Shown here: positions 1 to 10,400 of the stretch, one piece after another | Position numbering within the stretch: position 1 is the first letter of the stretch | Layout of the letters: every line of letters begins with the position of its first letter | Source: Calocera cornea HHB12733 | Taxonomy: Eukaryota; Basidiomycota; Dacrymycetes; Dacrymycetales; Dacrymycetaceae | Reading direction: 5' to 3' | Assembly (NCBI GenBank): GCA_001632435.1 | Contig: KV424011.1 | Coordinates: 1 to 64,000, forward strand | Length of the DNA: 64,000 nt | Position numbers and translations under genes: made by a program | The notes under the pieces: model-generated | Seen by the model: only the letters and a program-made list of their open reading frames with translations | Told to the model about the DNA's origin: nothing | The model's database searches: none

Positions 1-1928
1 TCAGTCTTTTGACTTCTGACTGGTCACTTGGTCACTTGACACACTTCTCAGGGTAGTCTGCACAATAGGCGAAAACGCGGAAGAACACGCGGCGCTCAAA
101 CCCATCTCCACATCTCATGGGAAATCCATTCTTGTAGCCCTCCATGAAGTCTGAGTTGAGTAGGGTGTCCCAGGCGGCATGCATCGTGATACTCTTGAGG
201 TGTGAGAGCAGTCTAGAGCTGGGTGCGCGGCCCGTGCGTGCAAAGTACTCTTTGTGGAAAGAGTTGGGAATCTACATCCAAGTGTTAGGTGAGGATGGGA
301 GGGTCATGAACCGTGGGAGCGTACCGTGGGGAAGTGAGCAAAGTGGTGGCATGCACCTGACGTAGGGCTACACCTCTCCCTCACTGACTGATTAACGAAC
401 ATAGCATATCCTGGCCAGAGATACGAATGCCCAAACTGCGTAGCTTGAGTGGCATCAGACCAGAAGCAGAAACCAAGAATCGCCCGGGGCAGATCGCAGT
501 TGTTGGGCGGCAACGACAAAATGCTGCGGAACTCCTCCAACATGTAATCTCCAGTGAATCCTTCAGAGAACACACGTTGATCCGGTTGCTGGGAAGTTTC
601 GGCAAGCTTCCAAAGCCCGAAGGGCTCCCAATGGAAGCCCGTGGAGCGCGGGTCATTTTCCACCACGTCCCTGGCCAACTGTGTCAGGTCACGGAAATGG
701 AAGCCTGGTACCAGGTAATCCCAATTCCCATTCCCCTTGCCCAAAGGCACCTTCAACCTCAATACCCTGGTCTTCCACTCCGGGCCATATTGGAACGGTC
801 CATAGGAAGGGACGGCCTCATCGAGTTTCCGAAAACTGGCACGCCAGTTGACATGGCGAAGTTTATTGGCATCGAACCCCGGCATCCGAAAGAGCGCAGA
901 AAGGCGCTCCAAATCGGCCAAAGACTTGACTTGACCATTCATCCAGTGCTGAGCAAGCAAGAATGCCTCTCGATTGGGCCAGGGGGAGTATGCGTCAGGT
1001 GGAATCTGGCGCTGAGCGTCAAGTTGTTGAAGAAGCATCTTGGGGGCGGGAAGGCGCCGGAGGACGTATGTGGGCTGATTGGAAGCCGTATCCTGGTCAT
1101 CGGGGATACTGACATTGAGTGTAAGGGGGGAGTGCACAGTTTCCGCCTCGCCGCTCAGCAAGCTTTCCAACTCTGCATCGAGGTCTGGAATGCAGAGCGG
1201 CCTTTGGAGGTACTTGCGATAGAGACCGAATCGATTGGGCTGGCTCTGCCATTCAGCGCACCCCGAAGACGTCTCCGTGTCTGGCATCCGGGACGGACTC
1301 GGGCTGTTAAGAGCGTCTGTCAGGTGCGGCGGAGGCTGCAGTGCAGGGGGATCGGCGTCGATCGTGGGCAAGAGGGCGGTGGAGACACTCCTGGCGGAGC
1401 TCTCGGGAAGATAGTCTTGGAATCGTGCGGGGAGGCGGTTCCGATTGGCACGAGTGGCTCGCGGAATGTCACTTGACACAGGTTGATCCAATAGGGGAGT
1501 GGGCAGGGCGCTGATTGGAACATAATGCCAGTGGAGACCTTGAGGCATTACATCATGGAAGGCATGGTCGGAGTCTCGGCTGGATTCGTCTTGCATATTC
1601 TCTTGGGGAGTATTCGAAGTGTCCCACCTGACACTTGACTGCAACCCAACATGACCGGTCAGCCGCGCCGGATTACCATAGTTAACAGACTCACGTCTCC
1701 TTCCCACGTCTCCCCTTCAGTCTCCCCTGCCAGTGAAAGCTGTCGCTTGGGGTTGGATTGCAACCTCGCTCGGTCACGGGCTCTTTTCTCCAGGAGTTTG
1801 CGAGCGAAAAGGTCACCGTCATCCGCCTCGTGCTCCCGTGCGAGAGCGTGAACTGGACACGCTCTCTGATGTAAGCTGCGCTTGCCGCGGTTGGCAAAGG
1901 ATGCCCCACAAGCACATGACCATATCAT
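1..1928 (-). CDS. Plavaka-family transposase, N-terminal part (continues off the left edge)
   Basis: This is the catalytic protein expected to move the element. I start it at the ATG at 1926-1928, which opens a short cysteine/histidine-rich region (WSCACGASF...LHQRACP) like the N-terminal zinc finger of these transposases. An intron with a GTGAGT donor near 1686 joins it to the long exon of about 1650-304. That exon carries family hallmarks: NRFGLYRKYLQ, a tryptophan-rich AFLLAQHWMNGQ stretch, FHWEPFGLWK, and CDLPRAILGFCFWSDATQ followed by FGHSYLWPGYAMFVNQS. A second intron (about 303-255) leads to NSFHKEYFARTG and then MRCGDGFERRVFFRVFAYCADYPEK, which matches the conserved YSADYPEK block. 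Another intron starts there and the gene leaves the window. No stop or frameshift is visible. The family assignment is from memory of its motifs, not from a search. Confidence 0.8.
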
Positions 1929-2173
1929 GAGAGTATCAAGGTATGTTGGATGATGAAGAACCAACAAGTGGATAATGGAATCGTATTTGGAGGGGCAAGA
2001 TTTGGGAAGGACCGCGACGCGTCAGGTGCGCCCTCGTCAGGTCGAGTCTCGGTGTGTCATGTGTGGGGGGGACTCTGGTACAGTGTACTCATGGCTTCCT
2101 CTCCCATGACTAATTAGAATTCCCATGCATGAGTGAGGAATTCCACAGATGATGCGAGAAGGTTCCGTTGTTT

Positions 2174-2284
2174 TAGGTGCCGTAGTGTCAGGTCACCCCT
2201 GACCTAACGTTAGGTGCCGTTGCGTCAGGTCACCCCTGACCTAACGTTAGGTGCCGTTGTGTCATGCCCCCCCTGACCTAACAC
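2174..2284. repeat. Three tandem 37-bp repeats with a palindromic core
   Basis: Three head-to-tail copies begin at 2174, 2211 and 2248. The first two are nearly identical and the third is diverged. Each unit starts TAGGTGCCGT and contains an inverted pair, GTCAGG and CCTGAC, separated by a few bases. The array sits between the divergent transposase and companion genes, so it occupies their shared promoter. The palindromic core uses the same GTCAGGT/ACCTGAC word that is scattered over the whole element. It could be a binding array for the transposase or an accessory protein. Confidence 0.85.
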
Positions 2285-2402
2285 ACGTGATCGCAATCAG
2301 TGATAAGCGATGATTTGTTTACACTGATTGCGCTGGAGTGTGTGTCAGGTATGAAATGGACGCAGGAGGGGGGACCGGCCTGGCCCTTCCATCGCCAGTG
2401 TC

Positions 2403-3980
2403 ATGTCATCTACCCCCGTCCCTCCTAGCTCCACACTGGTCTCCTCCTCCCCAGGAGACTTGTCGTCTCCCCTTCCGCCATCGTCTCCCACGGCAGCCTT
2501 CGCACGTCAGGCTGCCAAGAGGAAGCTCCAACAAGCCGACTTGCTAGATGCTTCCAAGCGACCAAGGTAGGTGTCCTTTAACCCTTTCAGAACGACTTGA
2601 CACAATTTGGGGTAGGACCGAATTCTGCCCCTTCCGCAATGCCGGCAAGCACATTGGGCGAGCCTTTTCTCTCTTTGGGAACATCGAGCAGGCTCTCAGA
2701 GATGGAAGAGAGTTCTTGGAGGTGGATGACCTCAATGACATTGAGGACGAGGAGTCCGTTTCCAGCCTTGTGTCAAGTGGCCGTCTCTGATGCTGTATGG
2801 CTAGGATTCGGGAGAGTGTCCAATTGTACCGGAATATTGCCACAGTGATCCCGGAAATAGAGGATCACATTGCAAGTCGTACTCCTGGAGTACTGGCTGA
2901 TGTTGCCAATCGGGTACGCCCCTGGCCATGGTTGCACTTGACACTTGCATTGATGATGCCCCAGATCGAGGTGGGCCGCTGCGTCGGGCGGACCGACGAC
3001 ACGGCAACATGCAAGGAGATATGCATTGACATATTGGGAGCTGTCGAGGGCTCTGGCATGACGGAAGGTCTGCATCGCAAGCGGAAGGCAGAACGCGGGT
3101 ACAACCACCACATGACAGGGCGCTATCTGTGTCCAGTGGACCTGGCCAAGGAGTGGGAGGATCCCGAGTTTGGGTGAGCAGACTACCCTCAGCTGAATCA
3201 CCCGCTGACACCGATCGGTCTTCAAGGTGTCGAGCTAAGCTTCAGGATGGCCTGCCGATCATGAAGCTTAACGAAGAGACGAACGTCGAGGAAGAAATCG
3301 TGACGAACGAAGAAAATTTCCCACTCTTCTTGTACAAGAACAGAGAGTGCAACATGAACAAACTTACGGAAGGACTGATGGAGAACGAATTTCTTTTGAG
3401 AGTACGTGATTCATTGGTATGTGAGAATAATGCCAGTACCTGACACAAGACCAGATGGGCATTGGCATCTTCATTTCACCATCTGTGGCTACATTTTCGG
3501 TTTCAACAGGACCAAAAGGGTTAAGAAGTGCCAGACAGGGCAAGGCTGGACGCCACAAGATGACTGAAATCACCGTCGAGGCAATTGCCTATGTAGCCAT
3601 GCAGGTGTGTTAAGTGTGCTTGACACGGCGAAACATGTCCTGATTTTGGGCAGGCTCGCCTCGCGCTTTCTTCGGATGAACAATTCCATTCTGGGGGCCA
3701 AGGGAACTTCTCTTATCTTCTCTTCTACAACACCGTTGTCGATGTGCTTAGAAGTGACACCTTTGCACCCTTCTTGCCTCATGTGTTGGCCGTATGGAAC
3801 CGGTCAGTGATGCACCTGACACATGACATGCTTATTGATTATCTACCCAGGCGACTTTTCCCGGATGAAACCAAAGCAAGACGGGAGCACAAGAGCATGA
3901 GTAGTGGAACCGCTTTGAAGCTGCTCCGTCAGCTGTGCAAGGAGAACCAGATAGCGGGGAGGAGGAAGGATGTGTGGTAG
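2403..3980 (+). CDS. Transposon companion protein, DUF6698-like
   Basis: The function is unknown. Proteins like this (DUF6698, a name I recall but did not search) are common in basidiomycetes and often sit beside Plavaka elements. My model has eight exons: 2403-2566, 2616-2753, 2805-2913, 2965-3173, 3227-3405, 3510-3604, 3654-3802 and 3851-3980. They sum to 1173 nt, giving 390 residues with every frame closing. The N-terminus is a serine/proline-rich tail with a basic patch (RQAAKRKLQQ). The conserved part includes RGYNHHMTGRYLCPVDLA, PKGLRSARQGKAGRHKMTE and ARLALSSDEQF. All seven introns contain a copy of the element's TGACAC motif, intron 2 in reverse orientation. The gene looks intact. It is transcribed divergently from the transposase across the 37-bp repeat array. 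Confidence 0.7.
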
Positions 3981-4026
3981 TTTCTAGTCAATATATGATT
4001 GTCACCCCATGATCGGAGTCCCATGG

Positions 4027-4291
4027 AACCTGACACTAAGTGACCGCGGGATTGGCAGGTGGTGTAGATGCAGCACCTGACGTTCGGAGTGTTATGTCAA
4101 GTCACCTGACACATGTCTGGACGTGTCTGCATGACCTGACAGAGACACGACCAGTGATTGACAAGACGGATGAGCATCCAATCAGTACTTGCCAGAGTAC
4201 TTCACACAGGCTTGCGCTTATCCGCCCTGGCAACCCTGACCAAGCTGTGTCAGGTGCAATATTATGACGCAAAGCAATCAGTGCCTGACAC
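4027..4291. repeat. Cluster of CACCTGACAC-type motifs, probable subterminal repeats of the transposon
   Basis: Downstream of the companion gene the motif appears repeatedly in both orientations: AACCTGACAC at 4027, CACCTGACG at 4074, CACCTGACAC at 4103, a variant near 4132, GTGTCAGGTG at 4247 and GCCTGACAC at 4283. CACTA-type elements characteristically carry short repeated transposase-binding motifs just inside their ends, so this cluster fits a subterminal region. The next 100 bp lack it and lead directly into the end of the neighbouring gene at 4398. Confidence 0.55.
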
Positions 4292-4397
4292 CCTGCCGAG
4301 CACAGCCCATCATGCGGCATGATGACATTGGCCCGGGAGCAAATGACAGGCATTGCCAACCCGGCGCAGGTGGTTACTAGGCCTTCTCAGGGACTTT

Positions 4398-5622
4398 TCA
4401 GATGGCCAGGCCTGACAGCCCTGACGGGTCTGATAGGGCCTGCCCAACCCTGAACATATCGCTGCGCGACTGTAGATGTCCTGCAACAACAATCTCCCCG
4501 AATGCAAGGACAAGGTTGTCCATGGCCACCATATTATCCAGCGATGCCGCGCTGCCGGATGGGCTGCTTGTTGGAGCAGGTGTGGTCGAAGGAGTGGTGT
4601 CCCCGCTAGCAGTCGTGCTCGTCGAAGTAGAGGAGGTCGAGGAGGTCGAGCTAGACGTTGAGGACGACGATGAGCTAGTTGAGCTAGATGTCCAAGGTGC
4701 AGGATCAGTTGATGAGGTGGAGGCTGACGTTGTGCTCGTCCATGGCGCGGGATCGGTAGACGAGGAGCTGGACTGGTCGCTACCATCATCACTGCCGTTA
4801 CCGTTGTCGCTGTTGTTATTGTTGTTGTTGCCACTATTATCTGGACCCGAAGGAGCGTCGTCGTTAAACCACCAGCTGCATTGAGACTTTCGTCAGGAGG
4901 CGTGTCTTCTATCAGTTGGAGTTTACGTACGTCATATCGAATTGTCCCACATCGAGGCCTGCGAATGCAGTGAAGAGGCCTGTGGAGAGATCCAACTGGC
5001 CTAGAAGTTGATCATAAGCCGCACCCCCGAAGACTGTAGATATGATGACTTACCCGACTCGTCACATGAGCCTTGAGGGCATCTAAATCTGTTTCAGCTT
5101 CCCATCCTGTCAAGATTAGGCCTCGACTTACTCGTCCATGATGGTCGCCACTTCCTGCTGTCCGTTGTACTCGATGGTGATCGACCTGAAGCAGTTCGGC
5201 CCTGGGTACCCATCGCCGTATTGCTATATGTAGTCTTGTAAGTCACTTATCAACCCAGTCGTGCGACAGATCTTACGATATAGTTCAGTGCAACCATCTG
5301 TTGTGCCCTTGTTTAATAAGCATTGCAAGGATGTCTAACAAGAGCCCTCACATAGTCACTAGGAACGTTGAACTGGCCACATGCTCCGAGGCCTATGGCA
5401 TCAAAAGTCAATTGGCATCATCTGGTGGCGTATGAGACTGCACTTACCAACGTTGAACCAGGTTGCGCGGCCACTGAATGTATCACCTCGTTTGACCACA
5501 TTGTCAGAGCTTAGAGTGCGACTATGATGCCGCTTGTCGTTGCGAAGTTTGTGGGGATGTTGGGTGGCAGAGACCAGGCCGAATGCGAGAGCAGCAAGAG
5601 TCAAACAAAGAGTGCCGACCAT
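4398..5622 (-). CDS. Secreted double-psi beta-barrel (barwin/expansin-like) protein, copy A
   Basis: The product should be a small extracellular protein with one double-psi beta-barrel, the fold of barwin, RlpA and expansin-like proteins; the substrate is unknown. It starts at 5622 with a clear signal peptide (MVGTLCLTLAALAFGLVSA), then a dibasic propeptide region. The barrel begins at FSGRATWFNVG and continues through GACGQFNVPSDY, MVALNY, YGDGYPGPNCFRSITIEYNG and ATIMDE to LLGQLDLSTGLFTAFAGLDVGQFDM. At least five short introns are needed. The C-terminal half is a serine/threonine-rich linker with two TDPAPWT-type repeats and a final hydrophobic segment, probably heavily O-glycosylated. The stop is at 4398. 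A TTAAATA-type box lies about 45 bp upstream of the ATG. It is a tandem paralogue of the gene at 6325-7425, in the same orientation. Confidence 0.8.
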
Positions 5623-6324
5623 TGCTGCCGAAGCTGTGAGGTACTTTGGTGGGTTGACAATGGATATTTAAGGAGCGTGAGTAGCAAATGAGTGTGGCGT
5701 TGTAAACGAATGTGAGCACAATACAGAACTCGGTGTCTAGCAAGCATTGGAGACCAGCAGTACAGGAACCGCGCTCGACGCGAAACGCTGAAAAGGTACA
5801 CAGGCACTATGGGCAACGGAGTTGGCTTGGCAACCAGGAACATTCCTCTCCGAAGGTCCGACCGAATCGGAGGCCAATGTTGGTGCCTCTCGGCTTCCTC
5901 CGGTCTCATACGTTTCATCCCATGGGTGCTTGGCGGCGCCGCACATATTAACCTTCGACATCCAGGTACGTACACAAGAAAGGAAAGTTTTTCAGAATAC
6001 CTGTGGTCGACATGAGCGAAATGTCCCGCAGTAATCAATAACCCCCACATTGGCAATCAGGCGCGCACAAAAGCGACAATGTAGAAAGCATCCATTATCG
6101 AAGGACTCGATTTTGTTAGAGTATGGACAAGAACGTGATACATCCACACTCTGGCCTAGAAGCAGTATACTTGTACCCGGACAAGCCTTCTGAAGCAACT
6201 ATAAAGAGATACAAAAGAGGGTCTCGCGAAGACGGTTGGTATACAGGGGGTATATGCCTTACGCAACACTCTGGCGTACGGAGAAATGCGTCGAGAAGTG
6301 AAAGACTAGTAGAGATACGAAGCA
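5623..6324. other. Intergenic spacer between the two barwin-like genes
   Basis: About 700 bp. The right part is the 3' flank of copy B and the left part is the promoter of copy A, with an AT-rich TATA-like box at 5663-5670. Several small open frames occur but none has codon structure, splice sites or similarity that I recognise. Confidence 0.6.
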
Positions 6325-6483
6325 CTACGCCTTGCCACCGGCAACAACGATATTGCCAAGGTTGACGACAAGCTGGCCCAGGGCGCCAAAATTATCCACA
6401 TTGGGATCACTCTGGGTACCAGCAGAGCCGGTCTGCGAAGCACCAGCCACGTCGAGAGTTGTCGGTGTACCAGAAAGCGAAAC

Positions 6484-6518
<35 letters not shown>

Positions 6519-7425
6519 TCGAGGTCGATGATGAGGTCGAGGTCGAGGTTGAAGACGATGTAGAAGATGTAGAGGTCGAGGAGGGTTGATCAGTCGTCCA
6601 AGGTGCAGGGTCGACCCATTGGGAAGTAGACGTAGGCTGATCCGTTGTCCAAGGGGCGGGGTCGGACCAAGGTGTCGAAGTGCTTTGCGGCTGATCAGTT
6701 GTCCAAGGGGCGGGGTCGGACCAAGGCGTCGATGTAGTCTGTTGACCCCCACCACCCGAACCGGAATCATCGCCGTCATTGTACCACCAGCTGAGAGAAA
6801 GTATCAGAATCGTCAAGTTGTCCAGAGAGAAACCGAGCGCACGTCATTTGGAACTCGCCCACACCGGGATCCGCGAAGGAGTCGAAGAGACCCTGCGACA
6901 TGTCGAGATCGCCCCAGTTGCAACTAGGGCACCTACAATACCGTGTAAATGCTGCGCTATCCATGTAACCGAGTCTCACGCACTCATCAAGAATAGTAGC
7001 AACTTGGGTCTCCCCATTGTACGAAATCGTAATCGACCTGAAACAGTTCGGGCCAGGGTAGCCATCGCCATATTGTGGGGTGTTCAGGGCGACCATCTAT
7101 ATCGAGTTAGCCGATGCGAAGGTTTTCCCAATCTCAACAGTCTTACGAAATCGCTAGGCTGACTGTATTGGCCGCAAGCGCCAAGGCCTGAAATGCATCA
7201 ACAGAGCGCTTTGACGGTGACAAGGAGATAAGACGCACCAACAATGAACCACGTCGCTCGGCCGGTGTAAGTAGTATCCTGCCTCTCAGTGACATTCCCC
7301 CTTTCTTGAAGCGAAACGGCACGGTCATGGTGCCGCCGTCCCTTCGCTTGGAAAACGCCGTGGTGCTGGGCAGACGCGAGCGATAGGATTGACAGTAGAC
7401 CCAGTGAAAACAGAGATCGCAGCAT
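6325..7425 (-). CDS. Secreted double-psi beta-barrel (barwin/expansin-like) protein, copy B
   Basis: Paralogue of the gene at 4398-5622 with the same layout. The signal peptide is MLRSLFSLGLLSILSLASA, followed by a basic propeptide. The barrel domain runs from YTGRATWFIVG through GACGQYSQPSDF, MVALNTPQYGDGYPG, PNCFRSITISYNGETQVATI and CNWGDLDMSQGLFDSFADPG to VGEFQM. The tail (6816-6325) has three near-identical DPAPWTTDQP repeats, a long serine/threonine run and a hydrophobic C-terminus. The exon junctions match those of copy A, so the pair arose by tandem duplication after the intron pattern was fixed. Such proteins are often secreted during wood decay, fruiting or host contact, but nothing here tells which. 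A C-terminal GPI signal is possible but not clear. Confidence 0.8.
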
Positions 7426-10400
7426 GATCGAAAGGCGACGCGGCTACTGGACCGCGATTGTTTGTTGTCAAATGAGCAGTAAAGAGTGTGTGAGTCGAAA
7501 AGAATGTGGATGGCTAGAGTGCCGAGCTACAGCAAGAGAGATGATAGGATCGTCGTCGTCGAGGAAAAGGAGGTCGGTGAGAGAGCAAAACGGCGTTGAC
7601 AAGGGGGATGCAGTGGGTATCATCACCCATCCGGTCTATTCTGGTACATAGGACGGGATCAATTCTGTTGACGCCGCGACCCTTCCTTTGGAATGGGACC
7701 GGCACACAAGCATATAAATAGAACGCTGCGCTTGTGGCTAACTGCAACTGTCGGTTCAAAGCCATCGCATCGTTGAGTGTCTTCGCTGCGTCCATTGGCT
7801 ATCATGAGGAAGTCGAACACCAGCCTTGGCACCCACTACACTTCACAGAGTCAAGAGTAAGGTACGTAATGTAAACAACCAATTGGTATGGGCTGTGCCG
7901 AGAAGCCGGTGATTTGCTTCCGTCCGTGTGACGGAGCCGGTCCTACAAGACCGACCCGGCAGATTGACCATCTCTCTTGGCAATTGGCGTTCTCTATCGC
8001 GTTCTCTATCATCTAGCTGGGCAGCACTTATACCGTGGAGATCGGCCATCCCAATGCTTCCTTGCTATTCTAAGGATCGAAGAGGAGGTGAAGGAGCGCG
8101 AAAAAAATTCCGGACATCACCACGTGCCGAATTGGTTATTCAACATGCGCCAGGCACAGTCGCCTGTCGTTGCTTTTTGCGGCAGCACCGCCGTTACTCA
8201 CCAATGCAGCTGTCTCGCCGGATTTTGGCTGTGAACACAACCTGACTTCGTTTCCAATGGGTTCACTTCTGTATTGTCGCGTTCACTCCCAGGTTCACCA
8301 CCTGCGTTGAGGGGCAAGTCTCAGCATAATGTTGTCGAGCGGATATGCAGGGCTATTGCGAATGGCATACACCCTAGTGACACACTTTGTAGCTCTCGAG
8401 CTTCGTGCTCTCCTTGTGAAAACTCCGATGTTGGGAGGAAGCAGCTGTGTTGCCGGGATAGAGGAGACGTGCGCGAGAGGCAGCACAGTCCACTTGCGTT
8501 TACCCGTAACATCATGGAGCTGGAGCGTTGCTCGTCTCCGAGTCGAAGCGGTATCTCGTGCTCCACACGCTCGATCATACTGCCGCGAGGCCTATCTAGT
8601 CGGCCAAGCTCACTGCAACGAATCGCTGCGGTCTAGCTGATTTCTCACGCTAGGCTCGGGAATCCGATTGAGCTCTTGGAGCTCCATGTGACGCAAGTCT
8701 CCGAGGGGCACACCTCTGGCCGTAGCCTCTCAAAAACACACAGGTAAACGTGTGCTACTGGATCGAGCAAATCATTGGAGCGAAGTGTGACTATGTGAGG
8801 AAGGCCCAGCAATCAAACGTATCTGTGTGCGGTAATCAGCTACCCTAACAATTACGGCAACGCCGCACGTGGGCGTATGCCACGTATTGGGAGCGAGCCG
8901 CTCACATGCAATAAACGGGCGGGCTCAGGTCCAGTCCGACAAAGGGCGCGTGTCTCTCCGAGTGGGAGGCAAGCTCCGCGCTAACACAGAGGCGTTCAAG
9001 CTTTGTGCGCCACAGGTACGAAGCCGCCCTGAATCTCTTCTATTACAACTGAGACCTGCCCCCATACGGGGTTGACTGCCAGCCCTTATTCTGAATGTCC
9101 AAATCGGTCTTTTGGAGCGGTTCCCGCCGCTTCAATGCCAGAATATAATTTGAGACCCTCGCCGGGTCACCGCCGACGTAGAGGGAGCTTTCGTTCTGAC
9201 CGGGAACATAAAGCAGAGACCCGCGGCCATAGCGCTACTTTTTCAGGCAAGACTGGCGGGCATCTGTTCATGCCGTCGTTCTATTGTTGGTCAGAAGAGT
9301 GAAACTCCCTTGGGCCCACTTGGCCCTCCAAGGTATCTACCACATTTGGAACAATGATTCTGGCTGGCAGGAGATATATATGGCGTGCCGAGTCGTCCTT
9401 CCTCAGGTGGCCGCTGGTGGCCGACCGGAGGGCACATGCGGTCGATACAAGATATGGATCCCTGTCGACCACAACGCCATACCCATCCGCACCAGGGCGG
9501 CGGTGAACACAATCTTCCGTGGTAGCGCACCTACGGACCCTTCTGTATTAGCTCGTTTTCAACTGCTATATTGAAGTGCGCACGCCAACAAAAGACCCTG
9601 CCGCACACGCGCCGCATCCAAACGCAAGTAGCATGAATACCTCGCTTCGCAAGCGTACATTCTCATAACAAGCGAACCTTCTCTTCACACTGCACCACGC
9701 GGTACAGCTTAGCACCCAGGAGACGGAGACCTATCTGAGTTCGTTCATCTGCCCGTTTCACCGGGGTCACTCAGCCTTCGCTCGTTGGACATCAAGACTT
9801 ACAATAGGTTGGGCATCATTCCGGCCATTTCGCAGCCGACCGTAGGCTTGCAACAGAAGGCTATTTGCGGCACCATGCTTGCTCACAGGAGCGCTCTACG
9901 TTTGTCATGCGCATGAGCTGAGTGAAGGCAGATTTACTAACGTATTAGTAATAATGATGGACTATACTGAATAAGCTTGAAATTGTTGGAGGAATGGAAT
10001 GCATCAACCCGCTAGCAGATGGCCGTTGCTGTTCACCAGAACTTCGAGCTTGAAGCCAGCAATTCTCACGGCTGCACTTGCCTGGCACGGGCTACTGGAG
10101 TAGAACATGGGCGGGGTGCCTACTACATTGTGCTGTACTCACCCGGTATATCTTCGGCTCGACACCCTTGTTATCACTGCCAGCTCATGCTTCGCGAAGA
10201 CGAGCTCCCGATGGTCGATTACAATAGCCTGGACTCTTGTGCTCTAATCAAGTGGCAACAAGAGGGCACTGATTGGACTCAAATGCAAGCAGGAGACAAT
10301 GACACGCACCCGCATTGGAGCCGGTCCGCGCAGATAACAAAATCCAAAGATCCGAATTTTCGACAGCAAGCAGAATGATAGCGCCACATCGCGTGGGAGG

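Larger units (their letters stand above)
1..4300. mobile_element. Plavaka-type (CACTA/EnSpm-like) DNA transposon, left part cut by window edge
   Basis: The first 4.3 kb holds two divergent genes: a transposase on the minus strand, still open at the left edge, and a companion gene on the plus strand. The transposase reads like the Plavaka family that is abundant in mushroom-forming fungi. The stretch is dense in a short motif, CACYTGACAC or its complement GTGTCARGTG, seen for example at 33-42, 1470-1479, 1625-1634, 2935-2944, 3813-3822, 4103-4112 and 4247-4256. The last copy I see is near 4283-4291, so I put the right end near 4300. That is an inference: I could not identify terminal inverted repeats or a target-site duplication, and the left end lies outside the window. 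Both genes look intact where visible, which suggests a fairly young insertion. Confidence 0.75.

Noticed and set aside
427..1476. 349-codon plus-strand open frame opposite the transposase
   Set aside because: It is the mirror of the transposase coding exon; the minus strand has clear family motifs and this frame has none.
2174..2284. CRISPR-like spaced repeats
   Set aside because: The repeats are directly adjacent with no unique spacers, and the genome is clearly fungal.
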